In this document: piece after piece, positions 33,986-43,801 of the stretch
How positions within the stretch are numbered: the stretch's first letter is position 1
How the letters are laid out: each line of letters begins with the position of its first letter
Origin: Flavobacterium sp. IMCC34852
Lineage (GTDB): Bacteria; Bacteroidota; Bacteroidia; Flavobacteriales; Flavobacteriaceae
Assembly (NCBI RefSeq): GCF_030643905.1
Contig: NZ_CP121446.1
Span: forward strand, 3,020,001 to 3,084,000
Length of the DNA: 64,000 nt
Reading direction: 5' to 3'
Translations under genes and position numbers: made by a program
The notes under the pieces: generated by a model
The model's input: only the letters and a program-made list of their open reading frames with translations
What the model was told of the DNA's origin: nothing
The model's database searches: none

Positions 33986-34019
33986 AAAAAAGCTCCCTTT
34001 TCAAGGGAGCTTTTTTTTT
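33986..34019 (+). terminator. Terminator between the two surface-protein genes
   Basis: AGCTCCCTT and AAGGGAGCT pair around TTC, with A6 before and T9 after. The two genes are therefore separate transcription units. Confidence 0.9.
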
Positions 34020-34159
34020 GCTAAAATTTGAGTTTTTGAATCTAAATAAGATCTAAATTCATCCTGTCTTTCAGTTTTTTTTAAAAAACACTTAATAGCA
34101 ATGTTAAACTTATAAATTACTTTTTTGTAAGTTTTTATTTCTTTATAACCTTAAATTAT

Positions 34160-34190
34160 TGCATTTCATCGATTATTTAATGCATTTCAT
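34160..34190 (+). promoter_or_regulatory. LytTR-type direct-repeat operator, copy 2
   Basis: Two exact copies of TGCATTTCAT (34160-34169 and 34181-34190) are separated by 11 bases. The first site and gap are identical to copy 1 upstream of the neighbouring paralogue. The right edge is again 21 bases before the -7 box. Confidence 0.7.
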
Positions 34191-34211
34191 CGATTTATTT
34201 AAGATTAATTC

Positions 34212-34219
34212 TAAATTTG
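34212..34219 (+). promoter_or_regulatory. -7 box of the giant surface-protein gene
   Basis: TAAATTTG matches TAnnTTTG. Transcription should start near 34224, about 39 bases before the ATG. Confidence 0.55.
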
Positions 34220-34262
34220 AATTGTCAAAATAAAGCAAGTAACATACTTTAAAAAATAAGTC

Positions 34263-37200
34263 ATGGAAAAAGCACAAATTAAATTAGGAAGATTAATTAT
34301 AACGATAATTACATTGTTTGTAATTAGCTTAGGTTATACCCAGACTCAAATATTCTATACTAATTCGGGAACCTTTACAGTTCCGGCCGGAGTTTCTTCT
34401 ATTCAAGTAGAGGCCTATGGTGCCGGAGGCGGTGGTGGTTTCGGAGGAACTACAAATAAAGACGGCGGTGGCGGTGGCGGTGGCGGTGGATATTCAAAAA
34501 ATACTTCCGTTGCAGTAACAGCAGGAACAACTTATTCAATTACTATTGGAACTAAGGGTTTTGGCGCAACTTCAAGTGCTTCTCCTAACGGAACTAATGG
34601 AGGAAATACCAGCGCTATTTTTGGTTCTACAACAGTTATCGCTTATGGAGGTATTGGTGGTTTTGGTTATTCAAACGGAGGTGCTGGAGGTACAGGTGGA
34701 ACTGGTTCAACTTTTAATGGTGGTGCCGGTGGTGCCGGATTAAATGGCCTTGGGAGTGGCGGCGGCGGCGGCGCAGCAGGTACTTTAAGTGGTGGTGGAA
34801 TTGGTTCAGTGCCTAATGGTGGTACAGCCGGTGGTGGATATGCCGGAGCTGGAGGAAACGGAACAACAGCTGCAAGTGGCGCGGGAGCTTCTTCACTAAT
34901 CAACTTCGGTGGTGGTGGTGGTGGTGGTACTAAAAACGCAGCCGGAGGAAATGGTGCCAACGGATATTTTATAATTACCTATACTTGTCCTACTTATAAC
35001 TTAACTTCGTCAACTACTTCTAATAGTCCATTATGTAATGGCTCATCAGCAACTATTAGTCTTTTCTCAAATTCATTAGCTACAGGTCCTTACACTGTAA
35101 CCTACAATCTTAGTGGTGCAACAACAGCTACTGGAATTACTGCTACTATGAATTTCATTGCAGGAAACCCTGGAACTGGAACTTTTACAACTCCGGTATT
35201 AAATTTAGGAACTACTAATGTAACTGTAACAAATTTAACTTCTTCTTATTGCAGTAGCAACATTAGTAGTTTTAACACTACAAGTGTTATTGTCAATCAA
35301 GCTCCAACTGCTACTGCAGGAACATCAATTTCAGCATGTTCTACAAATTCATCTATAGCGATAACAACAGGGTCAAGTGCAACAAATTACACATCAATTT
35401 CTTGGACTTCAAACGGTACTGGTTCTTTTACTAATGCTAATTCACTGTCAACTTGTACCTATACCCCTAGCGCATCTGATATTACTGCAGGAAATGTTAT
35501 ATTAACACTTACTGCTTCAAACCCTGGTTGTTCTGATGCTACTTCAACTAAAACTTTGACTCTGGTAACAGATGCTACTGTAAATGCAGGGTCAGATTTG
35601 ACTACGTGTGCCAGTAATGGTGCCGTAGAAATTACAACGGGTTCAAGTGCTTCAAATTATACTATGGTAACTTGGACAACAAACGGCAGTGGTACTTTTT
35701 CAAATGCCAATTCTTTAACTTCATGTACCTATACACCTAGTGCAGCTGATATTGCCAATGGAAATGTTACTTTGACATTAACTGCTACTGGAAATATGCC
35801 TTGTGGTAACACCTCATCTTCAAAAACTTTAACAATTAGTAGCCCAATGACGGTTTCAGCTGGTCAAGACACCAATGTATGTTCTTCAACAGGTGCAATC
35901 AATATTGTTGGTGACTCAACAGCTTCAAATTATACCTCTGTCGTTTGGAGTTCAAACGGAAGTGGAATCCTAACAGATGCAGACTCTATGAGTAACTGTA
36001 CATATGAACCAAGTGCAGCTGATATTGCGGCTGGAAGTGTGACCTTAACGCTTACAGTTTCTAATGCTGGTTGTAACAGTGTTAGCTCAACAAAATTAGT
36101 AACTTTTGCAGAAGATGCAATTGCTTTTTCAGGAACCCCAATTAACGTATGTTATGACGTGGCTTCGAATCCTGTTAATGTCACTGCAGGTGCTTCAGCT
36201 TCAAACTATGATTCAATTGAATGGACATCAAACGGATCTGGTACTTTTACTGATGCCGATTCATTAACTTTAGCAACATATACCCCAAGCCCAGCAGATA
36301 TTGCAATGGGAACAATTACAATTTCATTAACCGCCAATGGTAACTTTCCATGTAGCAGTGTAACTTCTAAAAAATCATTAAAATTTAGAAATCTTGCAAC
36401 TGCAGTAGCCGGTAATGATATTATTGCCTGTTCCTCATCAACGGATATCGAAATTACTAATGGTGCTGACGCAACAAATCATACATCAGTTACATGGACA
36501 TCTAACGGAACAGGGGCTTTTACTAATGCAAATTCATTAACAGATTGTACCTATACTCCTAGCCTTGCAGATATAACTGCTGGAAGCGTAATCATTACGC
36601 TTACTGCTTCAAATGGAGGTTGTACTGATGCTACTTCTTCTAAAACATTATCATTTGTTACAGCACCAACAGCAATTGCCGGTACAAATTTAACCATGTG
36701 TTCATCTGATAGTTATGTAAATATTACTGCAGGATCGAGTGCTACTGACTATACAGATTTATATTGGACATCAAGTGGAACAGGTTCATTCACCGATTCA
36801 AATTCACTTACTTTAGCTTCATATTTCCCTAGTGCTGATGATATAGCTGCTGGAAGTGTAACGTTAACTTTGACAGTTGTCGGTGACTCACTTTGCCAAG
36901 ATGCAACTGCTACAAAAGTTCTTACCATAGAAAATGCTCCAATAATATCTGCCGGTTCAGATTTTACAAGCTGTTACACTTCCGGAGCTATCAATATTGG
37001 TACAGATGCAACTGCTACTAACCAAACTGATCTTATCTGGTCATCAAATGGAACAGGTATTTTAAACAATGCTAATTCCTTAACAACTTGTACTTATACC
37101 CCAAGTGAAGACGATTTAATAGCCGGTAGTGTCATTTTTACCTTAACAGCTTCAAATTCTGGCTGTGGAAATGTAATTTCTACTAAAACATTAATTATAG

Positions 37201-40200
37201 GTGAACAACCTACTGTAGTTGCAGGAACAGATATCAATACTTGTTCAGGTGACGGAGCTGTTAACATTACAAGCGGTTCAAATGCTACTAACTTTACCTC
37301 TCTTAATTGGACTTCAAGTGGAACGGGTACTTTTACTGATGCAAACTCATTAACAGCTTGTAACTATACGCCAAGTGCAGACGATATTACCGCAGGAAGT
37401 GTAACATTAACATTAACTGTAACAGGTAATACTCCTTGCGCTATTGTATCAGCTACTAAAACTTTAATAATTGGACAAAGTCCAACAGCCAATGCAGGTA
37501 CTAATGCTTCAAAATGTTATGAAACAGGTAATATTAATATTGCCGCAGATGCTACTGCTACTAATTATGCAACAGTTGTTTGGACTACAAATGGAACAGG
37601 TTCTCTTTCAAATCCAAATTCATTAACAAATTGTACCTATTCACCAAGTACTGATGACTTAACTAACGGTACCATTTCTTTTACATTAACAGCTATAAAT
37701 AGCGGTTGTGCAAATGCTACTTCTACAAAAGTTTTTACAATAAATGCAGCTCCAACAGTAAATTCTGGAGCAGTTATAAATACTTGTTCAACCAATGGAG
37801 CAGTTAACATTACTTCTGGTGCTTCAGCAACAAATTATGTTACGCTTATTTGGACCTCAAATGGTACAGGTACTTTCACAAATGAAACTTCATTAACTGA
37901 CTGTACATATACTCCAAGTACTGATGATATTGCTGCCGGAAATGTTACTTTGACATTAACAGCGACAGGAAATGGATCTTGTTCTGATGTAATCTCAACA
38001 AAAAACCTAATTATAAATAATGGCCCCACAGCAATTGCAGGTGTTGATTTTTCAACTTGTTATTCAGGAGGCTCTTTCAATATAGCTTCTGATTCAAGTG
38101 CAACTAATTATACTACTGTTGCTTGGACAACTAATGGAACCGGTACACTAAACAATGCTAATTCATTGAACGCATGTACTTATACCCCAAGTGTTAACGA
38201 TATAACTGCCGGAAGTATAACTGTTACGCTTACAACATCTAATGGTGCTTGTACAGATGCTAGTGCAACTAAAACAATAACAATTAACACTCCAGCAACA
38301 GTAACTGCCGGATCAGATATAGAAACTTGTTCAACTTCAGGAGCTGTAAACATAACTACAGATGCAACAGCCACCAATTATAGTAGTTTGGTTTGGTCTT
38401 CAAATGGAAATGGTACTTTTTCAAATGCTAATTCATTGACAGCTTGTACTTATACTCCTAGTGCTAATGATATTACTGCCGGTAGTGTAATTATAACACT
38501 TACAGCTTATGGAAATACTTCTTGTGCAACTGTAACAGACACAAAAGTACTTAACATCAATCAATCAATGACTGCAACAGCCGGTGCATCATTTACAACT
38601 TGTTCTTCTAATACAGACATCAATGTTACTTCAGGTTCAAGTGCAACTAATCAATCACTTATAACATGGTCGTCAAACGGAACCGGTACATTTACCAATC
38701 CTAATTCACTTACTGCTTGTACATATACACCAAGTATTGACGATATCAATGTTGGAAGTGTTGTAATTACTCTTACAGCTTCAAATGCTGGTTGTACATC
38801 AGTGACATCAAACAAAACTATAACCTTTACATTAGCGCCAATTGTAGATGCAGGATCAGACATTGCCACTTGTTCAACTTGTGGAACTGTAAACATTACT
38901 GCCAATTCATTTGCCTCAAATTATTTATCTCTTGTATGGACATCCAGTGGAACCGGAACATTTACCAATCCTAATTCACTTACTGCTTGTACATATACTC
39001 CAAGTGCTGCAGACATTACTACTAGTTTATCTCAAGGAGGTATCACCTTAACTTTAACGGCTACCGGAAGTGCCCCTTGTACAACAGTAGTTTCAACAAA
39101 AATGTTAGCAATTACCTCCCAAACCTTTACATCATCAGGTACTTTTACTGTTCCTGCCGGTGTGTATCAAGTAACTGTTGAAGCTTGGGGCGGTGGCGGA
39201 AAAGGCGGTGACGGATTAAATGTTGGTAAAGTTGGCGGTGGCGGTGGCGGTGGTGCTTATGCGGCAAAATCTGTTGCTGTAGTACCCGGAACTACTTATA
39301 ATGTAAATGTAGGATTAGGATCAAATACGGCAGCAAACGGTGGCGACTCTTGGTTTATTGATGCTACAACTTTCTTGGCTAAAGGTGGTATAACTGCCCT
39401 TGACAATGCTGTTAACGGTGCCCCAGGAGGAAGTGCTTCAGCATGTATTGGAGATATTACTTCCAGAGGTGGAAATGGTGCTAACGGTGTTACCAACTCT
39501 TATGGTGGTGGTGGTGGTGCCGGTGCAGAAGCAGGAGAAAACATGGGCGTTGATGCCTCTACTAATTTAGGAGCTATCGCAACTTGTAACGGTGGAAATG
39601 GCGGAAATGGTTATACATCTTCAAATGGTAATGGTTCACCCGGAATAGCTCCAGGTGGCGGCGGTGGCGGCGGACGCAGAAATGGTAACAATGGAGTAAA
39701 CCAAGGAACCGGTGGTAAAGGAGCTGATGGAAAAGTAATCATCAGATGGCCGGTAAACGCATTACCTTCAACATTAACCAATGGTCCAGGAGGAGTAACC
39801 TCTGATTTACAATTATGGTTGCGTTCCGATTTATTAAACGGTACAACTACCGTAGCAGATAATACTCCGGTTACTACATGGTATACTCAGGCAAAAGGAG
39901 CTAACGCTATCAAACCTGCTGCTGTTGGCGCACCTGTTTATCGCAATAATGCCACTCACAACATCAACTTTAATGCAGTTGTAGACTTTACAAATCCTTA
40001 CAACAGTCCATCTCAAGTGTATACCGATTTAAATAGTTCAAGACAATATTTAAAAGGTACAAACGGATTCTATTCTGAAGATACTTTTGTAGTGGTTATC
40101 CCGGATGTTACCGTAACTTCTGCTCTAAACAGCATGGATATTTTTGGCGGAAAAAGTTCACCTTGTGCTCAAAATGTTAAGTCGGGAATATCTTTTGGTA

Positions 40201-43200
40201 ACGTTGATACTCGTTTTACCAATGAAGTATTATCTTATACTTCAGGAACAACAACATCTTACGGAACAGCGCAAGTTAGCACAACTTCACAATACAACAG
40301 ACCCGGAATCATTAACATCAGAAATAATTCAGGAAACACAGGAATGCAACTGTACTACAATGCTAATAACATTGCAACTACAGAAGTTAATCCAGCTAAA
40401 CACAGAAACATTTACGACAGTCAATACTGGATTGGCAGAAGCGAAGCTTGGGACGGAAGTTTAGACGGTAAAATTGCTGAAATAATTACCTTCAGTTCCA
40501 GAAAAAATGATGCTAGCGAAAGAGCTAAGATTGAAAGTTATTTGGGTGTAAAATACGGTATAACTCTCGGAGTAAACGGTACTTCTCAAAACTATGTAGC
40601 TTCAGACGGAACTATAATTTGGGATGCTACAGCCAACAATGGTTACAATTATGACATCGCAGGAATCGGAAGAGATGATATTTCAAAATTGAATCAGAAA
40701 CAATCTAAAAGTGTAAATACTAATGCTGTTTTAACTATTGGATTAGGAACAGTTGCTACAACAAATACAGCCAACACCAATACTTTTGACACCGATAAAA
40801 AATACTTATTATGGGGTGATAACGGCGGAAGCATGAATGACTCTGGAACCGATTTAACAATTACTTTCGGAGGTACTTCTAATGTGACTACCTTAACTGA
40901 TATTCCAAATAAAAAATGGAAAATCGTAGAAACCGGAGGCGATGTGACCACAGCAAAAGTTTCGATTCCAACATCTGCTTTAGCCAATTTACCGGCCATA
41001 TCAGCAAATGACGCCTATGTTATGATTGTGGCTTCAGATGCCTCTTTTACCACAAACGTAGAAACCATCTTTTTGGCTACTAACGGAACCAAACAAGAAA
41101 CTGACTACGACTTTGACGGAACCAAATACTTTACTTTCGGAGTAGCTCATGAAAGCATCTATTCAAGACATGCTACTTTTGACGGAATTGATGACACTAT
41201 GAAAATTGGTGCCGCCAATAATTTAACCAGCAATTTCACCATGATGACTTGGGTTAGACCAACCGGTGCCAATACAATGTCTACAGACAGAACAATCGTA
41301 TCAAAATACAACGGTACTACCGGTTTCAGAGTTTACTTGTCTACGAATGATAGAGTAAATGTTAGTTGGGCAGGCGGAACAACATTAACCTCAGCTACCG
41401 CTTTACCTACTTCTGAATGGCACAACATTGCAGTAATTTATTCTAGCGGTTCAATTAAACTTTATATCGATGGGGTATTGGATAGTTCTATTGCTTCTGC
41501 AGCACCTGTAACCAACACTAATATATTCTCTATTGGTGCCGAATACAGATCTAAATCTGATACCAGAAATTTCTTCAAAGGAGATATCGATGAATTCAGA
41601 CTTTGGAACAAAGCATTGAGCTTAACCGAATTGAAGTTTATCATGAACCAAGAAATACTTCAAAATGGTACGGTTACCAAAGGAGCTGTGATGCCTACAA
41701 GTATTACTAAGAACGATACGAGCAACTTAAACTGGAGTAATCTTACTGCTTATTATTCTATGAACTCATTTATTGGTACTTACATTAACGATGATTCTCA
41801 AAACAACAACAGAGGAAATGTATTCTCGCCTAATAAAACTACAATAACTGTACAATCAGCTCCACTTCCATACCAAAGTGCTGCTAATGGTTCATGGACA
41901 GATACAGCAACTTGGGATAACGGCACAATTCAACAATTGCCTAATAGTCTTTCAATTGTTAACAATACCACTCCTATTGATTGGAATATTGTTAAAACCG
42001 GCCACAATGTAGGTTCTACAGGAAACAAAACAGTTCTGGGATTGTTCGTAACCGCAAATACTTTAAGCGCAACAAACGATACAAAAATTGAAGTTTCTCA
42101 CTATTTGAAATTAGACGGAAAAATTGATTTAGTGGGTAAATCTCAACTGGTACAAACTACCAATAGCGATTTAGAAGCAACTAGTACCGGTTCAATCGAA
42201 AGAGACCAACAAGGACAATCTAATACTTATAATTACAATTATTGGTCTTCTCCGGTGAGTACTATCAACAATACTACCATCAATCACGGTTATACTGTAG
42301 CCGATGTGATGAAAGACGGAACGAATGTAAATAATATTCAAAATTTAAATTGGTCAGCCGGTTTAGATGGTGCTGCCACCAGCCCTATCACTATCGCTAG
42401 CTATTGGATTTTTAAATTCCAAAACTACACTAATGATTATGCCAATTGGTCTGCTGTTGGTCCTAACGGGACATTGTTAGCCGGACAAGGATATACCATG
42501 AAAGGTTCAAATGCAGCTACTGCTAACCAAAACTATACTTTCGCCGGAAAACCAAATAACGGTTTGATTACTTCACCGGTTTCAGCCAACAACTTAAACC
42601 TTTGTGGTAATCCGTATGCTTCTGCTATTGACGCTAACCAATTTATTGATGACAATGCATCCAGCATAGTAGGTACTTTATACTTTTGGGAACATTACAA
42701 CACTAATAATTCTCACGTTACTCAACAATACCAAGGTGGTTATGCTACCTATACTAAAGTTGGCGGAACAGCACCGGTTGCTCCAGCAGGCGTTAGCGGT
42801 TTGGGTTCGAGTAGTAAAACAGCCAAAAGATTCATTCCGGTTGGTCAAGGTTTCTTTGTAACCGGAACAGCAACAGGCGGAAACATTACTTTTAACAACA
42901 ACCAAAGAATCTTTGTTAAAGAAGACAATACCAACTCTTATTCATTGTACAGAACTAATAGCGCGCCAACTGCCAATAACGACGCCAATTACAACAACAG
43001 CGAAGATAACTTTAGCGAAGAGCAATTCATGAAATTACGATTAGGATACCAATCTGCCGATAACTATCAAAGAGAAATTTTAATAGGTTTTATGAATGAA
43101 AATGCAACTGCAGGTTACGATAGCGGATATGATGCCTTAAGCATTGAAGACCTTACTAACGATATGTATTTCTTACAAGGAGAAACCAAATTAAATATCC

Positions 43201-43712
43201 AAGGAGAAGGTTATTTTAATGAAAACAACAACTATCCGCTAGGGGTTAAAAATGCTATTGATGGAATCGTAAAATTTGCAGTGAACAACAAAGAAAATTT
43301 TGAAGAAAGTCAAGATATCTTTATCTATGATACTGTAACCGATACTTATCACGATATCAAATCACAAGACTTCGAAATCAATTTGCCTGCCGGAATCTAT
43401 GAGAACCGATTCTCTTTGAGATTCTTAAACCCTGCCGCTTTGGGAACTAATGAAAACGAATTACAGCATGGCATTGCCGTAACCCATTCTCAAGTAGATA
43501 ATATGGTGAACATTAATAATGAATTACAAGAAGTTTCCATAAAATCTGTAGCATTATACAATTTACTCGGACAACAAGTGATTTCATGGAAGTTAGATTC
43601 CCAAAATCAAGCAGAAATGCATTTACCGGTTAGCGGTGTTACTACCGGCGGATACATTGTAAAAATCATCACCGACAAAGGTGATATCGCTAAGAAAATC
43701 CTAATTAACTAG
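34263..43712 (+). CDS. Giant T9SS-exported modular adhesin-like protein
   Basis: The 3149-residue protein has, in order: a signal peptide (~residues 1-28); a glycine-rich domain opened by GTFTVPAGVSSIQVEAYGAG (~35-240); an Ig-like segment (~243-346); fourteen ~90-residue modules (347-1618); a second glycine-rich domain opened by GTFTVPAGVYQVTVEAWGGG (1619-~1835); a LamG-like domain starting LQLWLRSDLLNG (~1845-2095); and a ~1040-residue part (2110-3149) parallel to the whole neighbouring protein, ending in a type A T9SS sorting tail. This is a cell-surface adhesin plan, in the size range of gliding adhesins such as SprB, but not shown to be one. Ligand unknown. It has its own operator-promoter and terminator. 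Confidence 0.88.
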   Translation: MEKAQIKLGRLIITIITLFVISLGYTQTQIFYTNSGTFTVPAGVSSIQVEAYGAGGGGGFGGTTNKDGGGGGGGGGYSKNTSVAVTAGTTYSITIGTKGFGATSSASPNGTNGGNTSAIFGSTTVIAYGGIGGFGYSNGGAGGTGGTGSTFNGGAGGAGLNGLGSGGGGGAAGTLSGGGIGSVPNGGTAGGGYAGAGGNGTTAASGAGASSLINFGGGGGGGTKNAAGGNGANGYFIITYTCPTYNLTSSTTSNSPLCNGSSATISLFSNSLATGPYTVTYNLSGATTATGITATMNFIAGNPGTGTFTTPVLNLGTTNVTVTNLTSSYCSSNISSFNTTSVIVNQAPTATAGTSISACSTNSSIAITTGSSATNYTSISWTSNGTGSFTNANSLSTCTYTPSASDITAGNVILTLTASNPGCSDATSTKTLTLVTDATVNAGSDLTTCASNGAVEITTGSSASNYTMVTWTTNGSGTFSNANSLTSCTYTPSAADIANGNVTLTLTATGNMPCGNTSSSKTLTISSPMTVSAGQDTNVCSSTGAINIVGDSTASNYTSVVWSSNGSGILTDADSMSNCTYEPSAADIAAGSVTLTLTVSNAGCNSVSSTKLVTFAEDAIAFSGTPINVCYDVASNPVNVTAGASASNYDSIEWTSNGSGTFTDADSLTLATYTPSPADIAMGTITISLTANGNFPCSSVTSKKSLKFRNLATAVAGNDIIACSSSTDIEITNGADATNHTSVTWTSNGTGAFTNANSLTDCTYTPSLADITAGSVIITLTASNGGCTDATSSKTLSFVTAPTAIAGTNLTMCSSDSYVNITAGSSATDYTDLYWTSSGTGSFTDSNSLTLASYFPSADDIAAGSVTLTLTVVGDSLCQDATATKVLTIENAPIISAGSDFTSCYTSGAINIGTDATATNQTDLIWSSNGTGILNNANSLTTCTYTPSEDDLIAGSVIFTLTASNSGCGNVISTKTLIIGEQPTVVAGTDINTCSGDGAVNITSGSNATNFTSLNWTSSGTGTFTDANSLTACNYTPSADDITAGSVTLTLTVTGNTPCAIVSATKTLIIGQSPTANAGTNASKCYETGNINIAADATATNYATVVWTTNGTGSLSNPNSLTNCTYSPSTDDLTNGTISFTLTAINSGCANATSTKVFTINAAPTVNSGAVINTCSTNGAVNITSGASATNYVTLIWTSNGTGTFTNETSLTDCTYTPSTDDIAAGNVTLTLTATGNGSCSDVISTKNLIINNGPTAIAGVDFSTCYSGGSFNIASDSSATNYTTVAWTTNGTGTLNNANSLNACTYTPSVNDITAGSITVTLTTSNGACTDASATKTITINTPATVTAGSDIETCSTSGAVNITTDATATNYSSLVWSSNGNGTFSNANSLTACTYTPSANDITAGSVIITLTAYGNTSCATVTDTKVLNINQSMTATAGASFTTCSSNTDINVTSGSSATNQSLITWSSNGTGTFTNPNSLTACTYTPSIDDINVGSVVITLTASNAGCTSVTSNKTITFTLAPIVDAGSDIATCSTCGTVNITANSFASNYLSLVWTSSGTGTFTNPNSLTACTYTPSAADITTSLSQGGITLTLTATGSAPCTTVVSTKMLAITSQTFTSSGTFTVPAGVYQVTVEAWGGGGKGGDGLNVGKVGGGGGGGAYAAKSVAVVPGTTYNVNVGLGSNTAANGGDSWFIDATTFLAKGGITALDNAVNGAPGGSASACIGDITSRGGNGANGVTNSYGGGGGAGAEAGENMGVDASTNLGAIATCNGGNGGNGYTSSNGNGSPGIAPGGGGGGGRRNGNNGVNQGTGGKGADGKVIIRWPVNALPSTLTNGPGGVTSDLQLWLRSDLLNGTTTVADNTPVTTWYTQAKGANAIKPAAVGAPVYRNNATHNINFNAVVDFTNPYNSPSQVYTDLNSSRQYLKGTNGFYSEDTFVVVIPDVTVTSALNSMDIFGGKSSPCAQNVKSGISFGNVDTRFTNEVLSYTSGTTTSYGTAQVSTTSQYNRPGIINIRNNSGNTGMQLYYNANNIATTEVNPAKHRNIYDSQYWIGRSEAWDGSLDGKIAEIITFSSRKNDASERAKIESYLGVKYGITLGVNGTSQNYVASDGTIIWDATANNGYNYDIAGIGRDDISKLNQKQSKSVNTNAVLTIGLGTVATTNTANTNTFDTDKKYLLWGDNGGSMNDSGTDLTITFGGTSNVTTLTDIPNKKWKIVETGGDVTTAKVSIPTSALANLPAISANDAYVMIVASDASFTTNVETIFLATNGTKQETDYDFDGTKYFTFGVAHESIYSRHATFDGIDDTMKIGAANNLTSNFTMMTWVRPTGANTMSTDRTIVSKYNGTTGFRVYLSTNDRVNVSWAGGTTLTSATALPTSEWHNIAVIYSSGSIKLYIDGVLDSSIASAAPVTNTNIFSIGAEYRSKSDTRNFFKGDIDEFRLWNKALSLTELKFIMNQEILQNGTVTKGAVMPTSITKNDTSNLNWSNLTAYYSMNSFIGTYINDDSQNNNRGNVFSPNKTTITVQSAPLPYQSAANGSWTDTATWDNGTIQQLPNSLSIVNNTTPIDWNIVKTGHNVGSTGNKTVLGLFVTANTLSATNDTKIEVSHYLKLDGKIDLVGKSQLVQTTNSDLEATSTGSIERDQQGQSNTYNYNYWSSPVSTINNTTINHGYTVADVMKDGTNVNNIQNLNWSAGLDGAATSPITIASYWIFKFQNYTNDYANWSAVGPNGTLLAGQGYTMKGSNAATANQNYTFAGKPNNGLITSPVSANNLNLCGNPYASAIDANQFIDDNASSIVGTLYFWEHYNTNNSHVTQQYQGGYATYTKVGGTAPVAPAGVSGLGSSSKTAKRFIPVGQGFFVTGTATGGNITFNNNQRIFVKEDNTNSYSLYRTNSAPTANNDANYNNSEDNFSEEQFMKLRLGYQSADNYQREILIGFMNENATAGYDSGYDALSIEDLTNDMYFLQGETKLNIQGEGYFNENNNYPLGVKNAIDGIVKFAVNNKENFEESQDIFIYDTVTDTYHDIKSQDFEINLPAGIYENRFSLRFLNPAALGTNENELQHGIAVTHSQVDNMVNINNELQEVSIKSVALYNLLGQQVISWKLDSQNQAEMHLPVSGVTTGGYIVKIITDKGDIAKKILIN
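35301..39116 (+). repeat. Fourteen tandem ~90-residue modules in two alternating types
   Basis: The 3816 bases code for 1272 residues of head-to-tail modules. Each has AG near residue 8, a Cys near 14, WxSNGTG near 37-43, the phrase CTYTPS near 53-58, a DI(T/A)AG turn, and a Cys near 78. Modules 1, 3, 5, 7, 9, 11 and 13 end with the SNxGC form and are 90 residues long (89 for the first). Modules 2, 4, 6, 8, 10, 12 and 14 carry the GN-x-x-C form and are 91 long, except 93 in module 4 and 95 in module 14. Nucleotide identity is diluted by synonymous changes, so the array is old. Confidence 0.92.
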
Positions 43713-43730
43713 TTTTTATATTTATTTTGA

Positions 43731-43763
43731 CAAAAAAACGCTCCGCAAAAGCGGAGCGTTTTT
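43731..43763. terminator. Bidirectional terminator between the giant gene and hisS
   Basis: CGCTCCGC and GCGGAGCG form a perfect eight-pair stem around AAAA, with A7 before and T5 after, so both converging genes can use it. Confidence 0.88.
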
Positions 43764-43801
43764 CAACTAAAGCCTCAAACCTATGCTAATACTTTTAACG
43801 C

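Noticed and set aside
34667..34960. Reverse-strand open frame rich in Pro
   Set aside because: It is the antisense image of the Gly-rich coding region (GGN read as NCC) and has no start signal or family resemblance.
35301..39116. Possible CRISPR or satellite repeat
   Set aside because: The repeat is a coding array with a period of ~270 bases, open in one frame throughout, with synonymous divergence between units.
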